The translations under genes and the position numbers were made by a program. From the NCBI RefSeq assembly GCF_009498035.1, contig NZ_CP034550.1, positions 3,348,001 to 3,412,000 on the forward strand: a stretch of 64,000 nt of DNA, given 5' to 3'. Origin of the DNA: Saccharothrix syringae. Its GTDB lineage: Bacteria; Actinomycetota; Actinomycetes; Mycobacteriales; Pseudonocardiaceae. Positions 8,941 through 16,782 of this stretch are shown here, one piece after another. How positions within the stretch are numbered: position 1 is the first letter of the stretch; the number at the start of each line of letters is the position of its first letter. The notes beneath the pieces were generated by a model. The model was not told where the DNA came from. It searched no databases and saw only the letters and a program-made list of their open reading frames with translations.

Positions 8941-8953
8941 GGAGGAGACCTCC
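8941..8953 (+). promoter_or_regulatory. Shine-Dalgarno sequestered in a small hairpin
   Basis: GGAGG (8941-8945) pairs with CCTCC (8949-8953) across a 3-base loop immediately before the GTG start at 8955. The ribosome binding site of the DinB-like gene would be masked when this stem forms, so translation may be dampened. Confidence 0.3.
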
Positions 8954-8954
8954 G

Positions 8955-9443
8955 GTGACGCCCGAACGACCTCACGCGCGCGGATCGTGCCCGGTGGACG
9001 AGTACCTGTACTTCGTGGACCGGGCCTTCGACGGGATGCTGGCCGCCCTGGACCGGCTGGGGCCCGACCGCGGCAACACCGCGCCGCCGCTGCCCGGCGC
9101 CAACAGCCCCTACGCGATCGTCCACCACTGCGCCGAGGTCGTGGACTACTGGATCGGCCACCTGCTCGCGGGCCGGGCGATGGACCGGGACCGGGACGCG
9201 GAGTTCCGCGCGACCGGCGACCCGGGCGAGCTGCGCGACCGGGTGGCCGCGCTACGGCTGCGGCTGCGCGAGGACCTGGCGGGCGTCGACCTCGCCGCAC
9301 CGCCCGCCACGGCGCCGCCGGCCGGCTACCAGGGCCCGGAACGACCGCTGAGCGGCGCGGGCGTGCTGCTGCACGTGCTGGAGGAACTGGCCCAGCACCA
9401 CGGGCAGGTGGAGATCAGCCGCGACCTGCTGGAGGCGTCGTGA
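8955..9443 (+). CDS. DinB-like / DUF664-type putative metal-dependent protein
   Basis: A 162-residue protein starting at GTG 8955. It contains 'DEYLYFVDRAFDGMLAAL', 'NSPYAIVHHCAEVVDYWI' and 'LHVLEELAQHHGQVEISRDLL', the helix pattern and His residues of the DinB/YfiT four-helix superfamily, including mycothiol-dependent enzymes of actinomycetes. Members coordinate a metal through three His residues and often act in thiol-dependent detoxification or isomerisation. It overlaps the next gene by GTGA (9440-9443), so the two are co-translated. Pairing with a C-S lyase suggests joint processing of a thiol conjugate; this is inference. A decayed copy of the pair starts at 23255. Confidence 0.7.
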   Translation: MTPERPHARGSCPVDEYLYFVDRAFDGMLAALDRLGPDRGNTAPPLPGANSPYAIVHHCAEVVDYWIGHLLAGRAMDRDRDAEFRATGDPGELRDRVAALRLRLREDLAGVDLAAPPATAPPAGYQGPERPLSGAGVLLHVLEELAQHHGQVEISRDLLEAS

Positions 9444-10648
9444 CCACCGACCCGCTGTTCGACGCCCGCACCGCCGAGGAGCTGCGCGCCGGGTACGGGG
9501 TCAAGTGGGGGCGCGTCGCCGACGACGTGCTGCCCGCCTGGGTGGCCGACATGGACTTCCCGGTGCCGCCGGTGGTGGTGGAGGCGCTGGACCACGCGGT
9601 GCGCCACGGCGCGCTGGGCTACCCGGACTGGCCCGGCGGCAACCCGCTGCGCGCGGCCTTCGCCGGGCGGATGCGGGCGCGCTACGGCTGGCGGGTCGCC
9701 GCCGACGAGGTCCGCGAGCACACCGACCTCATCCAGGGCCTGCAACTGACGCTGCACCTGGCCACCGCGCCGGGCGACGGCGTGCTGGTGCAGACCCCGA
9801 ACTACCCGCCGTTCCTGGCCACGGTCACCACCATGGCGCGGCGGCGCGTGGAGTCGCCCTGGCTGCGGACCGCCGACGGGTGGGTCCCCGACCTCGCCGG
9901 GCTCGACCGCGCCGCCCGGGACTGCCGGGTGCTGCTGCTGGTCAACCCGCACAACCCGACCGGGCGGGTGCTCACCCGCGACGAGCTGCGCGAGGTAGCG
10001 GTCATCGCCCGCCGCCACGACCTGCTGGTCATCAGCGACGAGATCCACGCCGAGCTGACCCACGACGGGCACGAGCACGTGCCGCTGGCGTCGCTGGGCG
10101 ATGACATCGCGCGGCGCACGGTCACGCTCACCTCGGCCACCAAGGCGTTCAACCTCGCCGGGTTGCGCTGCTCGGTCGTGCACTACGGGCCCGAGCGCCT
10201 GCGCGCGCTGCGCGACGCCCAACCGCCCGACCTCTACGGCGTCGTGTCCACCCTGGGAGTGGTGGGCACGCTGGCCGCCTGGCAGGGGGGCGACGACTGG
10301 CAGCGGCGCCTGCTGCGGGTGCTGGACCGCAACCGGCGGCGGACCGCGGCCGCGCTGGCCGAGTGGGGCGGGGCCGAACCCCTGCCCGAGGCCGGCTACC
10401 TGTACTGGTTCCCGGCCGCGCTGCTGGGCGCGACCGGGGAGGACCCGGTCGCGGACGTCCTCGACCGGACCGGGGTCCTGCTCGACGGGGGAGCGGGCTT
10501 CGGCGGGGACGGGCACCGGCACCTGCGGCTCAACTTCGCCACCGGCGCGCCGCTGCTGGAGGAGGTGCTGGGCAGGCTCTCGGCCGCCGCGCGCGGAGCG
10601 GGTGCGCCGGGCGCCGGGGCGGGTGCGTCGCCCGCCGTCGGGCGCTGA
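9440..10648 (+). CDS. PLP-dependent C-S lyase / aminotransferase, MalY-PatB type
   Basis: A 402-residue fold-type I PLP enzyme. The start GTG 9440 overlaps the stop of the DinB-like gene. Typical MalY/PatB features are 'LPAWVADMDFPVPPVV' near the N terminus, 'ALGYPDWPGG', 'LLVNPHNPTGRV', 'VISDEIHAEL' with the Asp that contacts the pyridine nitrogen, and 'TSATKAFNLAGLR' with the PLP Lys at about residue 235. The family cleaves cystathionine or other cysteine-S-conjugates to pyruvate, ammonia and a thiol; aminotransferase activity is also known. The last ~20 residues are Gly/Ala-rich low complexity. Two hairpins follow the gene (10664-10738). Confidence 0.8.
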   Translation: MTTDPLFDARTAEELRAGYGVKWGRVADDVLPAWVADMDFPVPPVVVEALDHAVRHGALGYPDWPGGNPLRAAFAGRMRARYGWRVAADEVREHTDLIQGLQLTLHLATAPGDGVLVQTPNYPPFLATVTTMARRRVESPWLRTADGWVPDLAGLDRAARDCRVLLLVNPHNPTGRVLTRDELREVAVIARRHDLLVISDEIHAELTHDGHEHVPLASLGDDIARRTVTLTSATKAFNLAGLRCSVVHYGPERLRALRDAQPPDLYGVVSTLGVVGTLAAWQGGDDWQRRLLRVLDRNRRRTAAALAEWGGAEPLPEAGYLYWFPAALLGATGEDPVADVLDRTGVLLDGGAGFGGDGHRHLRLNFATGAPLLEEVLGRLSAAARGAGAPGAGAGASPAVGR

Positions 10649-10663
10649 GCGGGCGCTGAGCGG

Positions 10664-10738
10664 GCGCCGGCCGCCGGAGCCGGCGCGTCCGGGCACGACC
10701 GCCGGACCGGGCGGGCACGGGAGGCCGTCCGGCCTTTT
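10664..10738 (+). terminator. Terminator hairpins after the C-S lyase gene
   Basis: GCGCCGGC (10664-10671) pairs with GCCGGCGC (10679-10686). A second stem AGGCC/GGCCT (10722-10726 and 10731-10735) is followed by TTT, giving a short intrinsic terminator. Confidence 0.5.
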
Positions 10739-10789
10739 GGGCGGGGCGTTCGCGTGGTGGTCTGGGAGGCGTCCTGGAGGAGGTCGACC

Positions 10790-11278
10790 GTGACACCGCA
10801 CCGGATCGCCCAGCGGCCCGCCCCGCCACCCGCCCGTGAGGCTGCGGCGGTCGCCGAGTGGTACCGCCACCGCTGCCGCTGGCCCGTCGAGGTGGTGGCC
10901 GACGAGGCCCGCCTGCCGCTCGGCGGCGGGGTCGTCGCGTTCAAGGTCCCCGCCCGCCTGGTCGCCGCGGTCGTCGCCCGGTTGACCACCCAGCAGGCGC
11001 TCGGGCCCGCGCTGCGCGTGGCCGACGACCGCGTGGTGTTCCTGTGCGACGCCAACGACGACGTGTTCAGCGGCATGGACCTGCCCGTCGGTGTCGTGCA
11101 CCTGCGCGCGCCGTCGAAGCTGGTCCTGCCGCCGCCGCGGCTCGCCTCCTGCTGGCTGGCCCTGCCCGAGCGGGACCGGACGTGGCTGCCCTCGGCGAAC
11201 GCGGTCTTCCGCGCGATCGTCGACGTCGCGACCACCCACGCGTCGCCCCGCCGCCTCCCGCGGTTCCCGTACACCTGA
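10790..11278 (+). CDS. Conserved-looking hypothetical protein
   Basis: A 162-residue protein; GTG 10790 is preceded by the strong Shine-Dalgarno GGAGGAGG, which decides the start over an upstream in-frame GTG at 10754. Coding bias is strong. It contains 'AAAVAEWYRHRCRWPVEV' and 'LPLGGGVVAFKVPARL', which distantly recall the N-terminal part of actinobacterial primase-polymerase-like proteins, but none of the catalytic acidic motifs can be seen. There is no signal peptide or membrane segment. It is a single gene between a terminator and the convergent DJ-1/PfpI gene. Function unknown. Confidence 0.6.
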   Translation: MTPHRIAQRPAPPPAREAAAVAEWYRHRCRWPVEVVADEARLPLGGGVVAFKVPARLVAAVVARLTTQQALGPALRVADDRVVFLCDANDDVFSGMDLPVGVVHLRAPSKLVLPPPRLASCWLALPERDRTWLPSANAVFRAIVDVATTHASPRRLPRFPYT

Positions 11279-11328
11279 CGGCGCGGCGCCCCGCGCGGCC
11301 GGGCCGGGCGGGGGGCCGCGGTGGGCGA

Positions 11329-11991
11329 TCAGGCCAGCGCCTTGAGCACCGCCTGCGCGGTGTCCACACTGGACTGCGGGTTCTGGCCGGTCACCAGCGT
11401 GCCGTCCACCACCACCGTGCTCGACCACGCCGGCCCGGTCTCCAGCACCGCGCCCAGCTCGCGCAGCCGCGCCTCCACCGAGTACGGCACGGCCAGCCCG
11501 CCCTGGCGCTCCTCCTCGTCGGTGAACGCCGTCATCCGCCGCCCGGCGAAGGCGAACGAACCGTCCTCGCGCACCGCCGACAGCAGCCCGGCCGGACCGT
11601 GGCACAGCGCGGCGACGACCTTGCCGGCGTCGGCGAACGACACCAGCAGCTTCCCCAGCGCCGGGTCGCCGGCCAGGTCGGCCATCGGGCCGTGCCCGCC
11701 GGGCAGCACCACGGCGTCGTAGTCGGCCGGGTCCACCTCGGCCAGCACCAGCGGCGAGGCCAGCTCGTCGGAGATGGACTCCAGGTAGGCGTCGAACTCC
11801 TCGCCGCGGCTGGCCGCGTCCACCACCGGCCGCGCGCCGCCCGGCGTGGCGATGTCCACCCGCGCCCCCGCCTCCCGCGGCACGCGCACCGACTCCACGA
11901 CCTCCTCGGCCCAGAACCCGGTGGCGTGGCGCGACCCGTCGGCCAGCACCAGCTCGTCCGCCGCGGACACCACGACCAGCACCCTGCTCAT
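11329..11991 (-). CDS. DJ-1/PfpI family protein (Hsp31-like glyoxalase/amidase-like)
   Basis: A 220-residue class I glutamine-amidotransferase-like protein starting at ATG 11991. It has 'TGFWAEEVVES' with the family Glu near residue 30, 'YDAVVLPGGHGPMADL', and the nucleophilic elbow 'AALCHGPAGLL' with the catalytic Cys near residue 131. This set matches type 1 GATase proteins of the Hsp31/DJ-1 group, which act as glutathione-independent glyoxalases, deglycases or stress chaperones. It is divergent from a LysR regulator with a 107-base gap holding an inverted repeat, so regulation by that LysR protein is likely. Confidence 0.85.
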   Translation of the reverse strand: MSRVLVVVSAADELVLADGSRHATGFWAEEVVESVRVPREAGARVDIATPGGARPVVDAASRGEEFDAYLESISDELASPLVLAEVDPADYDAVVLPGGHGPMADLAGDPALGKLLVSFADAGKVVAALCHGPAGLLSAVREDGSFAFAGRRMTAFTDEEERQGGLAVPYSVEARLRELGAVLETGPAWSSTVVVDGTLVTGQNPQSSVDTAQAVLKALA

Positions 11992-12050
11992 CGGAAAAAC
12001 CCCTTCTCAACTCGGGACCGTCGACGACCAGTCCATCACTTTTCCGACGA
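11988..12050. promoter_or_regulatory. Inverted repeat in the divergent DJ-1/LysR promoter region
   Basis: TCATCGGAAAA (11988-11998) and TTTTCCGACGA (12040-12050) match in 10 of 11 positions as an inverted repeat. It overlaps the start codon of the DJ-1-type gene and lies 49 bases before the LysR start. It may be the binding site of the adjacent LysR protein, although no textbook T-N11-A half-site pair is clear. Confidence 0.4.
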
Positions 12051-12098
12051 CTAGGCTGGGTGCGGCCATCACGTTCCTTATGCCTCGGAGTTGACGCG

Positions 12099-13004
12099 GT
12101 GCCCGACCTGGACCTGCTGGCCACGTTCGTGGAGATCTACCGGAGCGGTTCGCTGACCGCCGCGGCGCAGCGGCGCGGCCTCACCCAGCCGGCGGTGAGC
12201 GGACACCTGGCCCGGCTCGAACGGGAGCTGGGCGAGCCGCTGTTCACGCGCGGCAGCCGCGGCGTGACGCCGACCGCGCGCGCCGACGAGCTGGTCCGGC
12301 GCGTCGGCGCGCACGTGGACGCGCTGCGGTCCGCGCTGTCGGGCGCCGACGGGCGGGAGGCGTTCGCGGGCACCGTCCACCTCGCGGGCCCGGCGGAGCT
12401 GCTGACCGCCCGCGTGCTGCCCGCCCTGGCCCCGCTGACGACGCGCGGCCTGCGCCTGCGGGTCGCCGTCGGCCTGGCGGCGGACCTGCTCACCGCACTG
12501 GCCAACGGGCGGCTGGACCTGGTGGTGTCGTCGGTGCGGCCCACGGACCGGGCGCTGAGCGCGACGCCGTTCGCCGACGAGGAGTTCGTGCTCGTCGGCG
12601 CGCCCACCCTGGCCCGGTCGGTGGACCGGGAGCTGCTGGCGCTCGACCCGGTGCGGGCGCTGGCGCACCTGCCCCTGGTGGCCTACGCCGAGGAGCTGCC
12701 GATCATCCGCCGGTACTGGCGCAGCGAATTCGGCCGCCGCCCACCCAACCAGGTGGCGGTGGTCGTGCCGGACCTGCGGGCGGTGCTGGCCGCGGTCGTG
12801 GCGGGCGCGGGTGTCTCGGCGCTGCCGCGCTACCTGGCCGAACCGGCGCTGTCGGCGGGGTCGGTGGAACCGGTGCACGTCGCGGCCGTGCCGCCGCTCA
12901 ACACCCTCTTCCTGACCACCCGCGTCGGCGGCCTGGCCAACCCCGCCGTGGCCCTGGTCCACGACCACCTGCTGGCCCGCGCGAAGCACTGGAACGGCCT
13001 GTGA
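12099..13004 (+). CDS. LysR family transcriptional regulator
   Basis: A 301-residue protein starting at GTG 12099 ('MPDLDLLATFVEIYRSGSL'). Residues 1-60 are the LysR winged helix-turn-helix: 'GSLTAAAQRRGLTQPAVSGH' then 'LARLERELGEPLFTR'. The remainder is a periplasmic-binding-like effector domain. It is divergently transcribed from the DJ-1/PfpI gene, the classical arrangement for a regulator and its target, and the intergenic inverted repeat is a candidate site. The inducer cannot be told from sequence; electrophile or aldehyde stress would fit the neighbour. Confidence 0.85.
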   Translation: MPDLDLLATFVEIYRSGSLTAAAQRRGLTQPAVSGHLARLERELGEPLFTRGSRGVTPTARADELVRRVGAHVDALRSALSGADGREAFAGTVHLAGPAELLTARVLPALAPLTTRGLRLRVAVGLAADLLTALANGRLDLVVSSVRPTDRALSATPFADEEFVLVGAPTLARSVDRELLALDPVRALAHLPLVAYAEELPIIRRYWRSEFGRRPPNQVAVVVPDLRAVLAAVVAGAGVSALPRYLAEPALSAGSVEPVHVAAVPPLNTLFLTTRVGGLANPAVALVHDHLLARAKHWNGL

Positions 13005-13545
13005 CCGGCCGGCCGCCCCCGGGCCGGACCCGAGCGGTGCCGGCCCCGGTCCGTCCCATGTGGACTGGACGTGGTCCGGCTCGGCGCAGCCGGTGGCGCC
13101 CGCGAAGTACGGCCGGGCGGATGACGTTGCAGCCCGGCCGGTGGGTAGCTCACCGTGGACCAGCCGCCGCCGTTGGAGGCGCTGCCCGCGGAGAGGCGTT
13201 CGGCGAGGGCGGTCCGCGGTGTCGGGCCTCCGACGCGCCGCGGACGGCGAGCGCCCGCGGGATGCCGGGCAGGCCGGTCACCGACATGACCGCGACCTCC
13301 GGCAGCGGGAGCGCGGGACGGCCCGCGTCCGGCATCGATCCATTGCTTGACAATGCACTGGGCGAAACCCAGACTCTGTCCCGAAAGAGCCCAGCGTCGG
13401 GCGGACCACCAATCCCCCAGCCCGGACGCCACCCCGTCGGGAGACCACCCCACCTGCTTTCCCACGCGGATCGCGCCCGCGATCCGCGTGACCCCCGCAC
13501 GTCCGCGAACCCCTTCGTCCTCCCGGGACGGTCAGGAGAGTGAGC
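13005..13545. other. Intergenic region upstream of the acyl-ligase operon
   Basis: About 540 bases without a supported gene. The segment from 13300 onward is less GC-rich and carries the predicted promoter at 13347-13375 and a long leader of roughly 165 bases before the ATG at 13546. Confidence 0.4.
13347..13375 (+). promoter_or_regulatory. Predicted promoter of the acyl-ligase/ACP/P450/KAS operon
   Basis: A consensus TTGACA (13347-13352), a 17-base spacer and CAGACT (13370-13375). The -35 lies inside a short inverted repeat CATTG...CAATG (13341-13355). It is the best sigma-70-like signal upstream of the operon. Confidence 0.45.
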
Positions 13546-15189
13546 ATGGCGGACCACGGCCGCGCCGCGGTGACGACCCTGGCGGAACTGCTCGACCACC
13601 TCGACGACGAACGCGGTGACGCGGTCGTCGCGTTCCCCGAGACCGGGCAGCGGTTGTCGCACCGCGAGGTCCCCGCCCTGGCCTGGGGTGTCGCGGACGC
13701 GCTCCTGCGCGCCGGGGTGGGTGAGGGGTCCGTGGTCGGCGTGCTCGCCGGCACCGAGCCGGACTTCCTGCCCGCCGTGTTCGGGGTCTGGGTCGCCGGC
13801 GCGGCGGTCACCGTGGTGCCCGTGCCGCCGATGCCGACCCGGCCCGAGCAGGTCGCCGACGGGCTGGCCGCCCTCGTCGCCCGCCTGGACCACCTGGTGG
13901 TCGCGGAGGGCCTGCTCGCCGTCGCCGCGGAGCTGGCCGGGCGCCGGCCCGGCCTGCGGGTCGTCCGCGTCCGCGACTGCGCGCCGAAGCCCCGGCCGGC
14001 CTGCGCCGCCCGGCCCGGGTCGACGGCCGTGGTCCAGTTCACCTCCGGCAGCACGGCCCGGCCCAAGGGCGTCGTGCTCACCCACGCCGCGGTGCTGGCC
14101 TGCTTCGCCTCCACCGCCGTGGCCAGCGGCGTGCGCGCCGACGACGTCTTCGTGTCGTGGGTCCCGCTCTTCCACGACCTGGGCCTGATCACCGTCCTGT
14201 TCGGCCTGTGGAGCGGCTACGAGCTGCACCTGTTCAGCCCCTGGCACTTCGTCCGCAGACCGCGCCGGGTCGTCGAGCACCTCGGCGCCGTCGGCGGCAC
14301 CGTGTTCGCCGGACCCGACTTCGCCTACGACCGCCTCGCCGAGGCGTACGGCGACGGCGTGCTCAACGGGCTGGACCTGCGGTCGTGGCGGCTCGCGCTC
14401 AACGGCGGCGAACCGGTCAAACCCGGTACCGTCGACCGGTTCTCCCGCGCCCTCGCCCCCGCCGGCCTCTCCGACCGGGCCGTGTTCCCCGTCTACGGCA
14501 TGGCCGAGGCCACCATGTCGGTCGCCTGCCCGCGACCGGGCGGGCCCACGCGGGTCGCGTGGCTGGACCGCGAGGCGCTGGCCGACCGGCGCACCGCGCT
14601 GCGCGTGCCGGACGGCGCGGAGCACGGCACCGGGCTGGTCTCGGTCGGCCGGCCGGTGCCCGGCATGTCGCTGCGCCTGGTCGCGGCGGACGGCACCGAG
14701 GTCGCGGACGGGCAGGTGGGGGAGATCGCGCTGCGCGGCCCGGCGCTGACCAGCGGGTACCTCGACGACCCCGAGGCGACCGCGAGGGCGTTCCGCGACG
14801 GCTGGCTGCACACCGGCGACCTCGGCGTCCGCCTCGACGGCGAACTCCACGTCGCGGGCCGGCTCAAGGACATGATCATCGTGGCGGGCCGCAACTTCTA
14901 CGCCGAGGACGTCGAGGACGTCGTCCGCGCCGCGCTGCCCACCGGCCGCGGCCGGTGCGTCGCGTTCGCCGACCACGAGCGGGAGCGCATCGTCGTGGCG
15001 CTGGAGACCGGGGACCCGGCCGGTGCCGCCGAGCTGTCCGCGCGCGTGCGCGGGCTGGTGTCCGCGCGCCTGGACCTGGGCGCGGTCGACGTGCACGCGG
15101 TGCCGCGCAACACCTTGCCCCGCACCACGAGCGGCAAGTGGCAACGTGCGCTCACCGCCCGCCTGTTCCGCCGGCTGACCGGGGCGTGA
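13546..15189 (+). CDS. Fatty acyl-AMP ligase-like adenylate-forming enzyme
   Basis: A 547-residue ANL-superfamily enzyme. ATG 13546 has AGGAG 7 bases upstream, better than GTG 13540. The P-loop-like A3 motif is 'FTSGSTARPKG' near residue 165. Later motifs are 'VYGMAEATM', 'LHTGDLGVRLDGELHVAGRLKD' in two parts (TGDLG and GRLKD), and 'RTTSGKWQRA' with the C-terminal catalytic Lys. 'VSWVPLFHDLGLI' and 'GGEPVKPGTVDRF' are hallmarks of fatty acyl-AMP ligases (FAAL) that pass acyl groups to an ACP rather than to CoA. It is followed 37 bases later by an ACP, which is presumably its partner. First gene of a four-gene operon. Confidence 0.8.
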   Translation: MADHGRAAVTTLAELLDHLDDERGDAVVAFPETGQRLSHREVPALAWGVADALLRAGVGEGSVVGVLAGTEPDFLPAVFGVWVAGAAVTVVPVPPMPTRPEQVADGLAALVARLDHLVVAEGLLAVAAELAGRRPGLRVVRVRDCAPKPRPACAARPGSTAVVQFTSGSTARPKGVVLTHAAVLACFASTAVASGVRADDVFVSWVPLFHDLGLITVLFGLWSGYELHLFSPWHFVRRPRRVVEHLGAVGGTVFAGPDFAYDRLAEAYGDGVLNGLDLRSWRLALNGGEPVKPGTVDRFSRALAPAGLSDRAVFPVYGMAEATMSVACPRPGGPTRVAWLDREALADRRTALRVPDGAEHGTGLVSVGRPVPGMSLRLVAADGTEVADGQVGEIALRGPALTSGYLDDPEATARAFRDGWLHTGDLGVRLDGELHVAGRLKDMIIVAGRNFYAEDVEDVVRAALPTGRGRCVAFADHERERIVVALETGDPAGAAELSARVRGLVSARLDLGAVDVHAVPRNTLPRTTSGKWQRALTARLFRRLTGA

Positions 15190-15226
15190 AGCCCCCGACC
15201 ACCCGCACCCGCCGAGGAGGACCAGC

Positions 15227-15496
15227 TTGTCCACGACCGACCGCGACACCGTCGACTTCACCGCGCTGATCCGGGAGGTGCTGTCGCAGGCGCTCGACGT
15301 CGACCAGGACGCCGGCGCGCTGCCGCTCGACGTCCCCTTGGTCGGCCTGCCCAACATGAGTTCCCTGGCGATGCTGCGCGGCGTGGTGCTGCTGGAGGGG
15401 AGGCTGGGCCTGGAGCTGGACGACGACGAGCTGGTCACGGCGAGCACGATCGGCGAACTCGCCGCCGTCGTCGAGCGCCAGTACCTGCGGAGGTGA
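15227..15496 (+). CDS. Acyl carrier protein
   Basis: An 89-residue ACP starting at TTG 15227, six bases after GAGGAGG. It has the acidic four-helix pattern and 'LPNMSSLAMLRGVVLLE' around the expected phosphopantetheine serine (the usual DSL appears as SSL; the second Ser is in register). The missing Asp before the attachment Ser is unusual for phosphopantetheinyl transferase recognition. Its stop overlaps the region of the P450 start. As the only carrier protein in the operon it is expected to receive the acyl group activated by the upstream ligase and present it to the P450 and the ketosynthase-like enzyme. Confidence 0.75.
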   Translation: MSTTDRDTVDFTALIREVLSQALDVDQDAGALPLDVPLVGLPNMSSLAMLRGVVLLEGRLGLELDDDELVTASTIGELAAVVERQYLRR

Positions 15497-15501
15497 GCCG
15501 G

Positions 15502-16782
15502 GTGCGCCAGGAGGACGCGACCACGTGCCCGCGGCTGATCACCGAGGGCTACCGGGACCGGGTGCACCCCGAGATCTACGACGAGCTGGCCCGGCAGGGG
15601 CCGGTGCGGCGCGTGCTGCTGCTGGGCGACGTCCCGGCGTGGGTGGTCACCACCCGTGCCGAGGCCGACGACGTCTACCGGGACCCGAGGCTGGTCAAGG
15701 ACCCGCTGCGGGTGGCGGCCCTCGGCCAGGCGATCGGCACCCGGCGGGTGCCGGAGGACCTGCCGGCGGTGGCCGGCAGGCAGTTGATGAACCTCGACGG
15801 CGAGGACCACGCCAGGGTCCGGCGCGTGATCGGCAAGCGCCTGTCCGACGCCGCCCTGGAGAGGTGGCAGCCGGCCATCGACCGGGCGGTCGAGCACCGG
15901 GTCGAGGCCCTGGCCGCCCACGACTCCGCAGATCTGGTGCGGGACTTCGCGACCCCGCTGGTGATCGAGGTCGTCGCGTGCGTCCTGGGCGTCCGCGAGG
16001 AGCTGACCGGGACGATCATGCGGCACGGCCGCCGCCTGCTGGGCACCGGGTCGCCGCGCAGCGCCGAGTGGACCGAGTCCTACCGGCTGGCGGTCGAGGC
16101 CGCCGACCGCGCCGTGCGCGAGCGCGACCCCGACGACGGCGACGACGTCCTGGCCGCGATGCTGCGCGGCCGGCGCGACGGCCTGCTGAGCCGCCGCGAG
16201 ATCACCTCCAACCTGATCATGCTCATGCTCGGTGCCGACCTGCCGGTGGTCGGCTTCATCGCGCACGGCGCCGCCGTGCTCCAGGACGACCACCGGGAGC
16301 GCGCCGCGCTCCTGGGCGGCGACGCGGCGGCCGTGGTGGACCGGCTCGTCGCGAAGCGGCCACCGATCCCCTTCTCCAGCTGGCGCTTCGCGGTCGAGGA
16401 CCTGGAGATCGCCGGGCAGCGCGTCGCGGCCGGGGACGCCGTGCTCGTGCTCACCGCCACCGCGAACCGCGACGGCACCGCGAACCGCGACAGCACCGCG
16501 AACCGCGACACCACCGCGAACCGCGACACCACCGCGTGCCCGGTGACCGCGGGCGCGGCTCGCGGCCGCTCGTCCGGGCACCTCAGCTTCGGCGCCGGCC
16601 CGCACCGCTGCCCCGGGGGCCCGCTCGCCCTGCGGCAGGCGGCCACCGCGCTGCCCGCGCTGTTCCGCCGGTTCCCCGGGCTGCGGCTGGAGGTCCCGCT
16701 GTCCGAGGTGCCCTGGCACGGCGGCATCGGGCCGCGCGTGCCCGAGCAGGTGCGCGTCCGGCTCACCGGGACGCGGTCGTGA
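15502..16782 (+). CDS. Cytochrome P450 with degenerate I-helix and ExxR motifs
   Basis: A 426-residue P450. GTG 15502 has GGAGG 8 bases upstream; the in-frame GTG 15493 overlaps the ACP stop but lacks a site. The heme-binding loop 'FGAGPHRCPGGPLA' with the Cys thiolate near residue 370 is intact. However, the I-helix reads 'LMLGADLPVVGFIAHG' where most P450s have A-G-x-D/E-T-T, so the acid/alcohol pair for O2 activation is missing. The K-helix reads 'VVDRLVAKRPPIPFS' where E-x-x-R is expected. The loop before the heme site has an in-frame tandem repeat (16459-16530). It probably acts on an ACP-bound substrate, or is a non-classical P450 (for example peroxide-driven); this is inference. Confidence 0.75.
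   Translation: MRQEDATTCPRLITEGYRDRVHPEIYDELARQGPVRRVLLLGDVPAWVVTTRAEADDVYRDPRLVKDPLRVAALGQAIGTRRVPEDLPAVAGRQLMNLDGEDHARVRRVIGKRLSDAALERWQPAIDRAVEHRVEALAAHDSADLVRDFATPLVIEVVACVLGVREELTGTIMRHGRRLLGTGSPRSAEWTESYRLAVEAADRAVRERDPDDGDDVLAAMLRGRRDGLLSRREITSNLIMLMLGADLPVVGFIAHGAAVLQDDHRERAALLGGDAAAVVDRLVAKRPPIPFSSWRFAVEDLEIAGQRVAAGDAVLVLTATANRDGTANRDSTANRDTTANRDTTACPVTAGAARGRSSGHLSFGAGPHRCPGGPLALRQAATALPALFRRFPGLRLEVPLSEVPWHGGIGPRVPEQVRVRLTGTRS
16459..16530 (+). repeat. Four 18-bp tandem repeats inside the P450 gene
   Basis: Four head-to-tail copies of accgcgaaccgcgacrrc (16459, 16477, 16495, 16513) with a partial fifth. They encode TANRDG/S/T units at residues 320-343, an expansion of the normal 'TANRDP' loop before the heme domain. 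The third and fourth copies are identical, pointing to recent slippage; every unit keeps the frame. Confidence 0.85.

Noticed and set aside
9326..12124. Very long minus-strand open frame (about 930 codons) across the C-S lyase and downstream genes
   Set aside because: Low-complexity Arg/Gly/Ala-rich translation, no ribosome site, and it lies antisense to genes with clear families. In DNA this GC-rich such frames arise by chance.
16459..16530. Possible CRISPR-like repeat array
   Set aside because: Units are contiguous 18-bp tandem repeats without spacers, in frame within a gene.
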